47,835 bases of DNA from Mesobacterium_A hydrothermale (GTDB lineage Bacteria; Pseudomonadota; Alphaproteobacteria; Rhodobacterales; Rhodobacteraceae), in NCBI RefSeq assembly GCF_035818635.1, contig NZ_JAYLLH010000015.1:1-47835 (forward strand). Reading direction: 5' to 3'. The position numbers and the translations under genes are program-made. This document shows, in pieces, positions 15,589-24,449 of this stretch. How positions within the stretch are numbered: the first letter of the stretch is position 1; every line of letters starts with the position of its first letter. The notes beneath the pieces were generated by a model, which worked only from the letters and a program-made list of their open reading frames with translations, did no database searches and was not told the DNA's origin.

Positions 15589-17277
15589 TCAGCTATGTTC
15601 TTCCTCTGCCGTCGCTGCAAGCGCCCGGTTATAGGCCTTCAACGCATCCAGGTGGAACAGCGCGCCCTGCAGGACCGGCGCATCGTCCTCCCCGGTCAAG
15701 GTGACCACCGGCAGGAACGCCACCCCGGATCTGTCGAACAGTGGCAGCGCCGTTTCCAGCGTTGCGGTGGTCTGCACATACAGCCCCTGCTCGATCATCG
15801 CCACGCAGGCCGCCTCGTCCGCCGCGCCGTCGTCGGTGGGCCGGCGCATGACCCCCTGAACCCGGAACATCGCCAGAAGATAGGCCTGCGGCCCGGCGGC
15901 AAGGTGGACGTTGCGGCGTTCCAACTGGGTCAGGAACAGCGACCGATCGACCAGACGCGACGCCAGCGCCGTGGACAATGACACCGACACCATCACCGCC
16001 AGTCCGGTCTGCCAGTCGCCGGTCAGTTCGAACACGATCAGAGTGGTCGAGATCGGTGCGCCCAGCACCGCCGCCGCCACCGCACCCATCCCCGCCAGCG
16101 CATAGAGCGTTTCCGACCCCGAAACCGTAGGCAACAGCCCCGTCGCGATCAGGCCAAAGGCCAGCCCGGTCAACGCGCCCAGCATCAGCGACGGCGAAAA
16201 CACCCCGCCGCCCATGCGCCCGCCCAGCGTGATCGACACGGCGACGACCTTGAGCACCGCAAAGACCAGCGCCTCGCGCAGCACCAGTTCGCCCGTCAAC
16301 GCAAGCGAGGTGGTTTCATACCCCACCCCGATGATATGCGGAAAGCCGATCGCCAGCGCCCCCAGCATCAGCCCGGCCACCGCCGGGCGCAGCCAGTGCG
16401 GCAGGTTCAAGCGCTTCTGCACCGTGTTGGCAATGTCTTCCGACCAGAACAGCGCCCGCATCATCAGCACGGCCACCAACCCGCAGACCAGACCAAGGAT
16501 CAGGAAGGCGGGCAGTTCCAGGTAGAACTGCAAGGCGCCGTTTCCGGGCAGCCGAAATTCGGTCACGTCGCCAAAGGTCAGCCGGTTGATCACCGTGCCG
16601 GCGGCCGAGGCAACGACGATGGGCGCAAAGGCGTGCAGCGCGAAGTGGCGCAACACCACCTCCAACGCGAACAACGCCCCCGCGATGGGCGCGTTGAAAC
16701 TGGCCGAAACGGCGGCGGCCACCGCACAGCCCAACAGGTCGCGCCCGGTGATCCCGTCGACCCGCAACAGGTTCGACACCCAACTGGCAATCATCGCGGC
16801 GATATGCACCACCGGCCCTTCGCGCCCCGACGACCCGCCGGTCGACAGCGTGATCCACGAACACAGGGCCGAGGCGATGCCGGCCCGTTTCTCGACCCGG
16901 CCATCGTTCAGCGCCGCGCCCTCGATCACGTCGGCCACGGTGCGCACCCGGCCATCGGGGGTAAAGAAATGCAGGATCACCCCAACCGCGATGCCGCCGC
17001 ACACCGGGATCAGCAACACGAAATACCACGGCAGGGTGCCCGCGAAACTGGCCAGCCGGTTGACGTCGGGCGTGCCATAGACGGTGGCCTGCAACCAGGT
17101 GATCGCCATGCGAAAGATCACCGCGGCAAAGCCCGCGGCGATGCCCACCGCCAGCGCGATGAACCAGAACTGGATCTGGCTGGGCCCGCGATGGCGCAGC
17201 AGATCCCAGCCGCGCAGGAAACTGGCTTTCATCTCCTGCCATTGCTGGCGCAGAACGCTTGGATTGGATTCGGCCAT
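15589..17277 (-). CDS. ClC-family chloride transporter or channel
   Basis: An inner-membrane ClC protein of 562 residues with about ten or more hydrophobic helices. Ion-pathway motifs are present: STGGSSGREGP (146-155, gating E153), GGGVFSPSL (357-365) and an N-terminal helix-D region. At the position of the internal proton glutamate of CLC-ec1 (E203) the sequence reads FALEVVLR, with valine at 207, so proton-coupled exchange is doubtful. The last 80 residues (VMRRPTD...LQGALFHLDALKAY) look like a CBS-type regulatory part. The start at 17277 is chosen because the upstream in-frame extension is not conserved in style. It diverges from the FAD oxidase gene. Confidence 0.9.
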   Translation of the reverse strand: MAESNPSVLRQQWQEMKASFLRGWDLLRHRGPSQIQFWFIALAVGIAAGFAAVIFRMAITWLQATVYGTPDVNRLASFAGTLPWYFVLLIPVCGGIAVGVILHFFTPDGRVRTVADVIEGAALNDGRVEKRAGIASALCSWITLSTGGSSGREGPVVHIAAMIASWVSNLLRVDGITGRDLLGCAVAAAVSASFNAPIAGALFALEVVLRHFALHAFAPIVVASAAGTVINRLTFGDVTEFRLPGNGALQFYLELPAFLILGLVCGLVAVLMMRALFWSEDIANTVQKRLNLPHWLRPAVAGLMLGALAIGFPHIIGVGYETTSLALTGELVLREALVFAVLKVVAVSITLGGRMGGGVFSPSLMLGALTGLAFGLIATGLLPTVSGSETLYALAGMGAVAAAVLGAPISTTLIVFELTGDWQTGLAVMVSVSLSTALASRLVDRSLFLTQLERRNVHLAAGPQAYLLAMFRVQGVMRRPTDDGAADEAACVAMIEQGLYVQTTATLETALPLFDRSGVAFLPVVTLTGEDDAPVLQGALFHLDALKAYNRALAATAEEEHS

Positions 17278-17356
17278 GCCCTCGCCCGAAGATATCTTTC
17301 GCCTGCTGCCCCCAGCGGCTAAGTTGCCCGCCGTACCGCCAAGGAGACCCGGCCCA

Positions 17357-18730
17357 ATGTCCATCCCTGCCGCGCTTGAGGCGCTTTCGTCATTGTTAAA
17401 GGACCGGCTCGTGCGGTCCAAGTCCGATCTGGACCTGCATGGCCGGTCAGAGACCCATTTCGCGCCCTGCCCGCCCGATGCCGTGGCCTATCCACAAACC
17501 ACCGAGGAGGTGGCGGCGCTGATGCGCATCTGCACCGAACAGGGCTGCCCGGTGGTGGGCTGGGGCGCGGGCACCTCGCTCGAGGCGCAGGCGCTGGCGA
17601 TCCGCGGCGGCGTGGTGGTCGATTTCGCCCGCATGAACAAGGTGCTGGAAATCCGGCCCGAGGACATGGATTGCACCGTGCAGCCCGGCATCACCCGCGA
17701 GGCGCTGAACGTGGACCTGCGCGCGACGGGGCTGTTCTTTCCGGTCGATCCCGGAGCCAATGCCAGCATCGGCGGCATGGCCATGACCCGTGCCAGCGGC
17801 ACCACGGCGGTGCGCTATGGCACGATGCGCGACAACGTTCTGGGGCTCGAGGCGGTGCTGGCCGATGGCCGCGTGATCCGCACTGGGACGCGGGCGCGCA
17901 AATCCTCGGCCGGCTATGACCTGACGGGGTTGCTGGTCGGCTCGGAAGGCACGCTGGGGCTGATCACCGAACTGACCCTGCGCCTGCAGGGCCAGCCCGA
18001 GGCGGTCAGCTCCGGCGTCTGCGCCTTCGACCGGATCGAGGACGCGGTCGCGGCGGTGATGGAAACCATCCAGATGGGCATTCCCATGGCGCGGATCGAA
18101 TTCGTCGATGCGGCGGCGGCGGCGGCCTTCAACGCCTATGCCGGGGACACGCTGCCCGAATGCCCGCACCTGATGATCGAATTCCACGGCTCTGACGCCG
18201 GGGTCGCCGAACAGGCCCGACGGTTCGGAGAGATCGCGGACGAGCACAACGGCAAGGGCTTTCGCTGGTCGTCGCTGGAAGAGGACCGGCGCGCGCTTTG
18301 GGCGATGCGGCACAACGGGTATTACGCGATCCTGGCGTCGAAACGCGGGGCACAGGCGCTGGTCACCGATATCTGCGTGCCGATCTCCCGGCTGGCGCAG
18401 GCGGTCGAGGAAACCCGCGCCGATATCGCCGCCTCGATCATCCCCGGACCGATCCTGGGCCATGTCGGCGACGGCAATTTCCACGCCATCCTGCTGGTCG
18501 ACCCGGAACGCCCCGAAGAACTGGACGAAGCGAAACGGCTGTCGCACCGGATGGTGGAACGTGCGCTGACGCTGGGCGGCACCGCGACCGGGGAACATGG
18601 CGTGGGCGTTGGAAAGCTGGATTACATGGCGCGCGAACACGGCCAGGCCTGGGACGTGATGGGCGAGATCAAGCGCGCGCTGGACCCGCAAGGCATCCTG
18701 AACCCCGGAAAGCTGGTGCGGGGAAACTGA
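17357..18730 (+). CDS. FAD-binding oxidase, D-lactate dehydrogenase/GlcD type
   Basis: A 457-residue flavoprotein. The PCMH FAD domain covers about 35-215 (GAGTSLEAQALAIRGG, then DPGANASIGGMAMTRASGTT and VRYGTMRDNVLGLEAV); the substrate cap and the C-terminal histidine motifs follow (GHVGDGNFHA, then GTATGEHGVGVGK). This is the layout of cytochrome-linked D-lactate dehydrogenase and of GlcD. No glcE or glcF lies beside it, so a stand-alone D-lactate or 2-hydroxyacid dehydrogenase feeding the respiratory chain is most likely. AAGGAG precedes the ATG at 17357. Repeat copy B follows. Confidence 0.9.
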   Translation: MSIPAALEALSSLLKDRLVRSKSDLDLHGRSETHFAPCPPDAVAYPQTTEEVAALMRICTEQGCPVVGWGAGTSLEAQALAIRGGVVVDFARMNKVLEIRPEDMDCTVQPGITREALNVDLRATGLFFPVDPGANASIGGMAMTRASGTTAVRYGTMRDNVLGLEAVLADGRVIRTGTRARKSSAGYDLTGLLVGSEGTLGLITELTLRLQGQPEAVSSGVCAFDRIEDAVAAVMETIQMGIPMARIEFVDAAAAAAFNAYAGDTLPECPHLMIEFHGSDAGVAEQARRFGEIADEHNGKGFRWSSLEEDRRALWAMRHNGYYAILASKRGAQALVTDICVPISRLAQAVEETRADIAASIIPGPILGHVGDGNFHAILLVDPERPEELDEAKRLSHRMVERALTLGGTATGEHGVGVGKLDYMAREHGQAWDVMGEIKRALDPQGILNPGKLVRGN

Positions 18731-18738
18731 GGGGTTTC

Positions 18739-18827
18739 GGATCGGCGGTGCCGATCCGACCGGCGCGGCTGCGCCGCGTTTGGGGGCTCTGCCCCCAAAC
18801 CCCCGAGGTATTTGGAAAACCAAAGAC
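18739..18827 (+). repeat. Three tandem hairpins including dispersed repeat copy B
   Basis: Between the converging FAD oxidase and recN genes are three perfect stems: 18739-18746 with 18750-18757, 18761-18766 with 18771-18776, and the repeat-family stem 18779-18787 with 18791-18799 (loop TCT). The family tail GAGGTATTTGGAAAACC follows. The arrangement is most easily read as a strong terminator region. Confidence 0.7.
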
Positions 18828-18856
18828 GGGACTGGGGGGCTTTCGGGGCCAGCAGG

Positions 18857-20515
18857 TCAGGGTTTCGGGGTCACAAGGGCGCGGGCGGCGGCGCGGGCCT
18901 CTGGCGTGATCGTGTCGCCGGCAAGCATACGGGCCAGTTCGGTTTCACGGTCTTCGGGATCGAGCGGCGTGACCGTCGAGGTGGTGACATCATCCACGAC
19001 GCGCTTTTCCACGCGCCAGTGGTGATCGCCCAAAGCGGCCACCTGCGGCGAATGGGTGACGACCAGGACCTGCCCGCCGCTTGCCAGCGCCGACAGGCGA
19101 CGGCCCACGGCATCGGCGGTGGCACCACCGACGCCGCGGTCGATTTCGTCGAAGATCATCGTCAGCGCAGTATCGCGGGTCTGCGCCAGGCAGACCTTCA
19201 GCGCCAGCAGGAAACGGCTGAGTTCGCCGCCCGAGGCGATCTTGTTCAGCGGGCCGGCCGGGGCGCCGGGGTTGGTGGCGACGGTAAAGGCCACCGTGTC
19301 GCGGCCCGACGGGCCGGCGGGGCCTTCGGTGACCTGGGTTTCGAACAGCGCGCGGTCCATTTTCAGCGGGGCGAGTTCGGCGGAAACCGCCGCGTCCAGC
19401 CGTTTCGCGGCGCCGTGACGCGCGGCGGTCAGCGCTGCGGCCGCGCTGTCATAGGCAGCCTCGGCCCGCGACAGGTCGCTGCGCAGCCGGGCCAGATCGG
19501 CATCACCCGCATCGAGCGCGGCGAGCCGGGCGCGCAGCGTGTCGGCCAGCGCCGCCAGTTCGTCCGGGGCGACCTGGTGCTTGCGGGCAAGGCCACGGAT
19601 CGCGAACAGCCGCTCCTCGGCCAGTTCGAGCGCGCCGGGGTCGAACTGCAGCCCGTCCAGGCAGCGCTCTGCCTCTGACAGGGCCTCTCCGAGTTCGGTC
19701 ATGGCGCGGTCAAGCGCGGCCAGCGCGCCGTCCAGCTGCCCTTCGGCCCGGTCGGCCACGCCGTCCAGCCAGCGCAGCGCGTCGCCCATGGCGCCCTCGG
19801 CGCCTTCGGTGCCCAGGGCCTGGCAGGCGCGGGCGATATCATCCTGGATACGTTCGGCCTGCTGCATCAGCCGACGGCGGGCGTCGAGCTCTTGTTCCTC
19901 GCCCGGTTGCGGGTCGAGCGTGTCAAGTTCCCTGACCGCGTGGCGCAGGAAATCTTCCTCGGCGCGCACGGCGTCCAGCCCGGTCTGCGCCGCCTGCAAC
20001 GCCTTGCGCGCGGCCTGGGCGGTGTCCCAGGCGCTGCGGCAGGCGGCGCGTTCCGCGTCGATGCCGGCATAGGTGTCGAGGATGTCGCGGTGTCCCTTCG
20101 GGTCCAGCAGGCCCCGGTCGTCATGCTGCCCGTGCAGTTCGACCAGGACGTCCGACAGAGCGCGCAGCACGTCACCGGAGCAGCGACGGTCGTTGACCCA
20201 GGCGGTCTTGCGCCCGTCAGGGGTATTCACCCGGCGCAGGATCAGTTCGTCGCCCGCGGGCAGGCCTGCCTCGGCCAGGACCGCGTGCGCGGGATGGTCG
20301 GCCGCCAGTTCGAAGACCGCCGTCACCTCGCCCTGCGTGGCGCCCTTGCGGACCAGTTCGGCCCGGCCGCGCCAGCCCAGAACGAAGCCCAGCGAGTCGA
20401 GCAGGATCGACTTGCCCGCCCCGGTTTCCCCGGTCAGCACGTTCAGACCCGGCTGAAACGCAAGGTCCAGCCGGTCGATGATCAGCATGTCATGAATTTC
20501 TAGCGCCCGCAGCAT
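18857..20515 (-). CDS. recN: DNA repair protein RecN
   Basis: An SMC-like ATPase of 552 residues involved in double-strand break repair. Walker A GETGAGKS is at 29-36, the ABC signature ASGGELSRFLLALK and Walker B MIFDEIDRGVGGATAD near the C terminus, and a long, coiled-coil-prone, Ala/Arg/Glu-rich middle lies between. The start at 20515 gives the typical opening MLRALEIHDMLIIDRLDL; the ribosome site is weak. bamD lies 39 bases upstream, so recN is the last gene of the envelope/division run. No GTTC-N7-GTTC LexA box is seen directly before it, unlike SOS-driven recN genes in some other bacteria. Confidence 0.95.
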   Translation of the reverse strand: MLRALEIHDMLIIDRLDLAFQPGLNVLTGETGAGKSILLDSLGFVLGWRGRAELVRKGATQGEVTAVFELAADHPAHAVLAEAGLPAGDELILRRVNTPDGRKTAWVNDRRCSGDVLRALSDVLVELHGQHDDRGLLDPKGHRDILDTYAGIDAERAACRSAWDTAQAARKALQAAQTGLDAVRAEEDFLRHAVRELDTLDPQPGEEQELDARRRLMQQAERIQDDIARACQALGTEGAEGAMGDALRWLDGVADRAEGQLDGALAALDRAMTELGEALSEAERCLDGLQFDPGALELAEERLFAIRGLARKHQVAPDELAALADTLRARLAALDAGDADLARLRSDLSRAEAAYDSAAAALTAARHGAAKRLDAAVSAELAPLKMDRALFETQVTEGPAGPSGRDTVAFTVATNPGAPAGPLNKIASGGELSRFLLALKVCLAQTRDTALTMIFDEIDRGVGGATADAVGRRLSALASGGQVLVVTHSPQVAALGDHHWRVEKRVVDDVTTSTVTPLDPEDRETELARMLAGDTITPEARAAARALVTPKP

Positions 20516-20554
20516 GGGTTCACGCAGGGTGGGGGATCGCCCCACCGCCCCCTT

Positions 20555-21415
20555 TTACAACCACTTGCCCTTGACCATCTGGCGATAGATCTGCGCCAGC
20601 CAGTTGTCGCCCGCCGCCTTCAGTTCCAGCCCGCGCCCGGTCAACAGCTTGTAGCTGTCCTGGTACCAGTCGGTGGACTGGTAGTTGTAGCCCAGGATCG
20701 CGCCCGCTGTCTGCGCCTCGTCGGTGAGGCCCAGCGAAAGATAGGCTTCGACCAGCCGGTGCAGCGCCTCGGCGGTGTGGGTGGTGGTCTGGAAATCCTC
20801 GACCACGACGCGGAACCGGTTGATCGCCGCGCCATAGTGCTGGCGACGCAGGTAGTAGCGCCCGATTTCCATTTCCTTGGCTGCCAGATGGTCGAACGCC
20901 AGGTCGAACTTCAGGATCGACGACCGCGCGTATTCACTGTCGGGATATCGTTCGATCACCGTGCGAAGCGCCTGCAACGCCTGAAAGGTCAGACCCTGGT
21001 CGCGGCCCACTTCCTCGATCTGGTCGTAGTAGCTGAGCGCCAGAAGATACTGGGCATAGGCCGCGTCATCCTCAGCAGGGTAAAAGTCGATATACCGCTG
21101 TGCCGAGCCGCGGCTGTTGTCGTAGTCGCGATCCTGGTGATAGGCGTAGGCCTGCATGATCAGCGCGCGTTTGGCCCAGTCCGAATAGGGGTAAAGGCGT
21201 TCGATTTCCGAAAAGAAATACGCCGCCCGATCGGGCTTGCCGCGGTTCAGTTCGTATTCGCCACGTTCGAAGATCTGCTCGGCGGTGAAATTTTCCATCG
21301 GGACGCCGCCGGGGCCGAATCCCTCACGTTCACCCAAGGTGCCATTACATCCGGCCAGAAATGCCGTGATCAGAACCGCCCCGATCAGCGCTTTTCGCGA
21401 TCCGACGCCTGCCAT
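20555..21415 (-). CDS. bamD: Outer-membrane assembly lipoprotein BamD
   Basis: A 286-residue lipoprotein with the lipobox LAGC (C23 as acylated residue) after a hydrophobic signal. The mature part consists of TPR-like helices (YELNRGKPDRAAYFFSEIERLYPYSDWAKRA, then repeated YP-SEYA motifs), the BamD fold. It sits on the inner face of the outer membrane and helps the BAM complex insert beta-barrel proteins. It lies between lpxC and recN on the same strand, the standard order in this order of bacteria. The initiating ATG at 21415 has GAGGG upstream. Confidence 0.95.
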   Translation of the reverse strand: MAGVGSRKALIGAVLITAFLAGCNGTLGEREGFGPGGVPMENFTAEQIFERGEYELNRGKPDRAAYFFSEIERLYPYSDWAKRALIMQAYAYHQDRDYDNSRGSAQRYIDFYPAEDDAAYAQYLLALSYYDQIEEVGRDQGLTFQALQALRTVIERYPDSEYARSSILKFDLAFDHLAAKEMEIGRYYLRRQHYGAAINRFRVVVEDFQTTTHTAEALHRLVEAYLSLGLTDEAQTAGAILGYNYQSTDWYQDSYKLLTGRGLELKAAGDNWLAQIYRQMVKGKWL

Positions 21416-21534
21416 GCTTGCCCACCCTCAAGATTCCGTTGGCCCGAAAACAGGCCGCTTCCCATGGTCCTAGCACAGAAATTTCCGGGGCAAAACGCCT
21501 TAACGCTAGATATTGTGTGTCCAGTTCAGCGCAG

Positions 21535-22458
21535 TCAGGCGACCTGCGGAATCTCGCCACGATGAACGCCCGCTCCGGGCAGGCGCGCGGCCTGCGCCGC
21601 GTCGCATTCGGTGATGCGGAAGGCCCCAGGCGTGGCAAAAAGCTTGCGCAGCAAGGTGTTGGTCATGGCATGGCCGGCGCGGTGGCCGTCGTAATGGCCA
21701 AGGATCGGCAGGCCGGCCAGCGCCAGATCCCCCAGCGCGTCCAGCATCTTGTGGCGGACGGGTTCGTCATCGTGGCGCAAGCCGCCCGGGCTTGCGATGC
21801 GGTCGCCATCGAACACCACGGCGTTTTCGCCGGGTTTGCCGCCCAGAGCAAGGCCATGCGCCTGCATCGTGTCGACATCGGCCTGACGGCAGAACGTGCG
21901 GCTGTCACACAATTCGCGGACAAACGCGCCGTTTGACAGGTCCAGCGTCTTTTGCTGGGTGCCAATGGCGGCGTCGGGAAAGCTGATATGGAACGCCATC
22001 GTCAGGCCCAGCCCCGGCGACAAGCGGGCAAAGCCGGCATCGGTTTCGACCTCGACCGGCATCAGGATTTCCAGCGCGCGCACGCGGGCGTCCTGCGTGC
22101 GCAGGCCGCGTTGCAGAAAACTGCGGACAAAGGGAACGGCGCTGCCGTCGAGGATCGGAACCTCGGGGCCATCGATTTCGATCAGGGCGTTGTGAATGCC
22201 ACACCCGGCCAGCGCCGCCATCAGGTGTTCAATGGTCGAGACAGAGGCCCCCGCCCCATTGACGATGCGGGTGCAGAGCGGAGAGCGGTCGACCACGTCC
22301 CAACGTGCCGGGATCAGGTTGTCCCCGACCAGGATATCGCTGCGTTTGAACCAGATTCCATGATTGTCCGCGGCAGGGTGCACAACCAGGCGCGCGGGCG
22401 CGCCGGAATGCAGGCCAATCCCCTGGAAGGTCACCGAAGAACGTAGTGTCGTCTGCAA
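21535..22458 (-). CDS. lpxC: UDP-3-O-acyl-N-acetylglucosamine deacetylase LpxC
   Basis: The committed zinc enzyme of lipid A synthesis, cytoplasmic. With the TTG at 22458 the protein has 307 residues and opens LQTTLRSSVTFQGIGLHSG, the usual LpxC start. The zinc and catalytic residues then fall at the classical numbering: E77 and H78 in STIEHLMAAL, H236 and D240 in RHKMLDALGDL, and H263 in the C-terminal GHRAGHAM motif. A GGGGA site precedes this TTG. Another TTG at 22500, also with a plausible site, would add 14 residues; the start is therefore not certain. The gene lies between ftsZ and bamD. Confidence 0.93.
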   Translation of the reverse strand: MQTTLRSSVTFQGIGLHSGAPARLVVHPAADNHGIWFKRSDILVGDNLIPARWDVVDRSPLCTRIVNGAGASVSTIEHLMAALAGCGIHNALIEIDGPEVPILDGSAVPFVRSFLQRGLRTQDARVRALEILMPVEVETDAGFARLSPGLGLTMAFHISFPDAAIGTQQKTLDLSNGAFVRELCDSRTFCRQADVDTMQAHGLALGGKPGENAVVFDGDRIASPGGLRHDDEPVRHKMLDALGDLALAGLPILGHYDGHRAGHAMTNTLLRKLFATPGAFRITECDAAQAARLPGAGVHRGEIPQVA

Positions 22459-22629
22459 ATTTTCATCCCCAATCGGTTCGGGCACAGCGGCCCGATCCAA
22501 GCTAACCTTGCTTACCCAAGCCGGTCCGGGGGCTCAAATCACTCTTTGTAACCATGTGAAACAACCGCTTGGAACGCGTCGGCAGAATATTGCCAGTTTC
22601 TTAACGCGTCCCACCAAGGCATTGGTTAC

Positions 22630-22661
22630 AAAAAGAAAAAGCCCCCTTCGAAAAGGGGGCT
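22630..22661 (-). terminator. Intrinsic terminator after ftsZ
   Basis: On the minus strand the sequence forms a stem of GC pairs (arms 22641-22647 and 22654-22660) followed by a TTTTTCTTTTT run at 22630-22640. It lies 24 bases beyond the ftsZ stop and would end the division operon, leaving lpxC to its own promoter in the AT-richer 22501-22629 gap. Confidence 0.82.
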
Positions 22662-22683
22662 TCTTGCAACAATTGACGCGTCG

Positions 22684-24273
22684 TCAGTTCGCTTGGCGCC
22701 GCAGGAACGCGGGAATTTCGATGCGCTCCTGATCCGGGTCAGCGGCCTCTTCCGGCATCGGCCTGGGGGCCTGCGGCGCCCCGCCGGCCAGCGGCTGGCG
22801 GCGTTGAACCGGGGCTTCCTGGCCGTGACCGGTCATCCGGCCGATCAGCGAGTTGATCCCGAAACGCGGGCGATCGGCCTCGACCTCGGCCGGTTCCGGC
22901 TCTGCCTGCGGGGTGGTCCGGGCGCGGGTTGCAGCCGCCTGCAGACGCGCCATGGCCTGCGCCGACGGCGTTCCCGGTGCCGGGGCGCGCGGGGCTACGA
23001 AGGCTTCGGGCTCTGCTTCGATCGGGGTTTCCGGCGCGGGCTGATAGGCCGGCGGCGGAAGGTCGTCGTCACGCACGGTCTCGGTGTAGTGATGGGCCGC
23101 GGCTTCGCGCTGTGCGGCGATGAACGGCGGCAGGTCTTCGGCCTCGTCCACGGGCGCCGCTTCCATCGCGTCCAGCAGGCTGGGCTCTTCCACCGGGGCC
23201 TGGGCAACCGCCGTTTCAGGCTGCACCACTTCGGGTTCTGCCATCACGGGGGCTTTCAGCGGTTCTCGCAACGACCGGCGCGGCACCGGGATTTCCGTGT
23301 GCACGTCTGCGGCGTCGATCCCGGTCGCGACCACGCTGACGCGCATCACGCCTTCCATCGCATCATCCATGGTCGAGCCGACGATGATGTTGGCATCCGG
23401 GTCAACCTCTTCGCGAATGCGGTTCGCCGCCTCGTCCAGTTCGAACAGGGTCAGGTCACTGCCGCCGGTGATATTGATCAGCACGCCCTTGGCACCGCGC
23501 AGGCTGATTTCGTCCAGCAGCGGGTTGGCGATGGCTTTTTCAGCGGCCTGGATGGCACGATCTTCGCCTTCGGCTTCGCCGGTGCCCATCATGGCCTTGC
23601 CCATCTCGTCCATCACCGCGCGCACGTCCGCGAAGTCAAGGTTGATCAGACCCGGACGCACCATCAGGTCGGTCACGCCCTTGACGCCCTGGTACAGAAC
23701 GTCGTCGGCCATGCTGAACGCCTCGGTGAAGGTCGTCTTTTCGTTGGCCAGCCGGAACAGGTTCTGGTTCGGAATGATGATCAGCGTATCGACGACGCGC
23801 TGCAGCGCCTCGACGCCGTCCTCGGCCTGACGCATGCGCTTGGCGCCTTCGAACTGGAACGGCTTGGTCACGACACCCACGGTCAGGACACCCAGTTCGC
23901 GGGCGGCCTGCGCGATGATCGGGGCCGCGCCGGTGCCGGTACCACCGCCCATCCCGGCGGTGATAAAGCACATGTGCGCGCCGGCCAAGTGATCAACGAT
24001 CTGTTCGATGCTTTCTTCGGCCGCGGCCGCCCCGACACTGGCACGGGCGCCCGCGCCCAGCCCTTCGGTGACCTTGATGCCAAGCTGAACCTTGTTGGTG
24101 GCCTTGCCTTGTTGCAGCGCCTGTGCGTCGGTGTTCGCGACGACGAAATCCACGCCCTCAAGGTTCTTGTCGATCATGTTGTTGACGGCATTGCCGCCTG
24201 CACCGCCTACACCAAACACAGTGATACGCGGCTTGAGTTCTTCGTGCCCGGGCACCGAAAGATTCAAAGTCAT
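22684..24273 (-). CDS. ftsZ: Cell division GTPase FtsZ
   Basis: The tubulin homologue that forms the Z-ring. The GTPase core covers about 1-319 with the tubulin signature GGGTGTG at 109-115 and the T7-loop region NLDFADVRAVMDEMG. A long, proline/alanine/acid-rich linker (about 320-513) follows, then the conserved C-terminal peptide IEIPAFLRRQ that binds FtsA and other partners. The 529-residue length is normal for alphaproteobacteria. It is separated from ftsA by 176 bases, which allows its own promoter, and is followed by a strong terminator. Confidence 0.98.
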   Translation of the reverse strand: MTLNLSVPGHEELKPRITVFGVGGAGGNAVNNMIDKNLEGVDFVVANTDAQALQQGKATNKVQLGIKVTEGLGAGARASVGAAAAEESIEQIVDHLAGAHMCFITAGMGGGTGTGAAPIIAQAARELGVLTVGVVTKPFQFEGAKRMRQAEDGVEALQRVVDTLIIIPNQNLFRLANEKTTFTEAFSMADDVLYQGVKGVTDLMVRPGLINLDFADVRAVMDEMGKAMMGTGEAEGEDRAIQAAEKAIANPLLDEISLRGAKGVLINITGGSDLTLFELDEAANRIREEVDPDANIIVGSTMDDAMEGVMRVSVVATGIDAADVHTEIPVPRRSLREPLKAPVMAEPEVVQPETAVAQAPVEEPSLLDAMEAAPVDEAEDLPPFIAAQREAAAHHYTETVRDDDLPPPAYQPAPETPIEAEPEAFVAPRAPAPGTPSAQAMARLQAAATRARTTPQAEPEPAEVEADRPRFGINSLIGRMTGHGQEAPVQRRQPLAGGAPQAPRPMPEEAADPDQERIEIPAFLRRQAN

Positions 24274-24449
24274 CGAATACGTCCGCCTGTCGCTATTTCG
24301 GCCCGTTATCGGACCTTTCTCCGCCTATTCCCCCAAGTATTACCGATCCAACCCCGCCGCGTCACGCGAAAAAGACCCATTTTGCACCAAATATGGCCGG
24401 TTTTTGCCTATTCTTCCGGTTATTTGGCGAATCTTTCGATATGTAGCGG
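24274..24449 (-). promoter_or_regulatory. ftsA-ftsZ intergenic region, probable ftsZ promoter region
   Basis: 176 bases of unusually AT-rich sequence for this window (runs of A and T near 24360-24440) separate ftsA from ftsZ. No hairpin terminator is visible. On the minus strand a TTGGAT (about 24344-24349) precedes weak -10-like bases, and GGCGGA forms the ribosome site just before the ftsZ ATG. In related bacteria ftsZ has its own promoters in this gap; no CtrA half-site pair was identified with confidence. Confidence 0.4.

Noticed and set aside
20516..20554. A LexA box before recN
   Set aside because: GTTC occurs near 20518 but the second half-site at the N7 spacing reads GTGG, so the direct repeat is not met.
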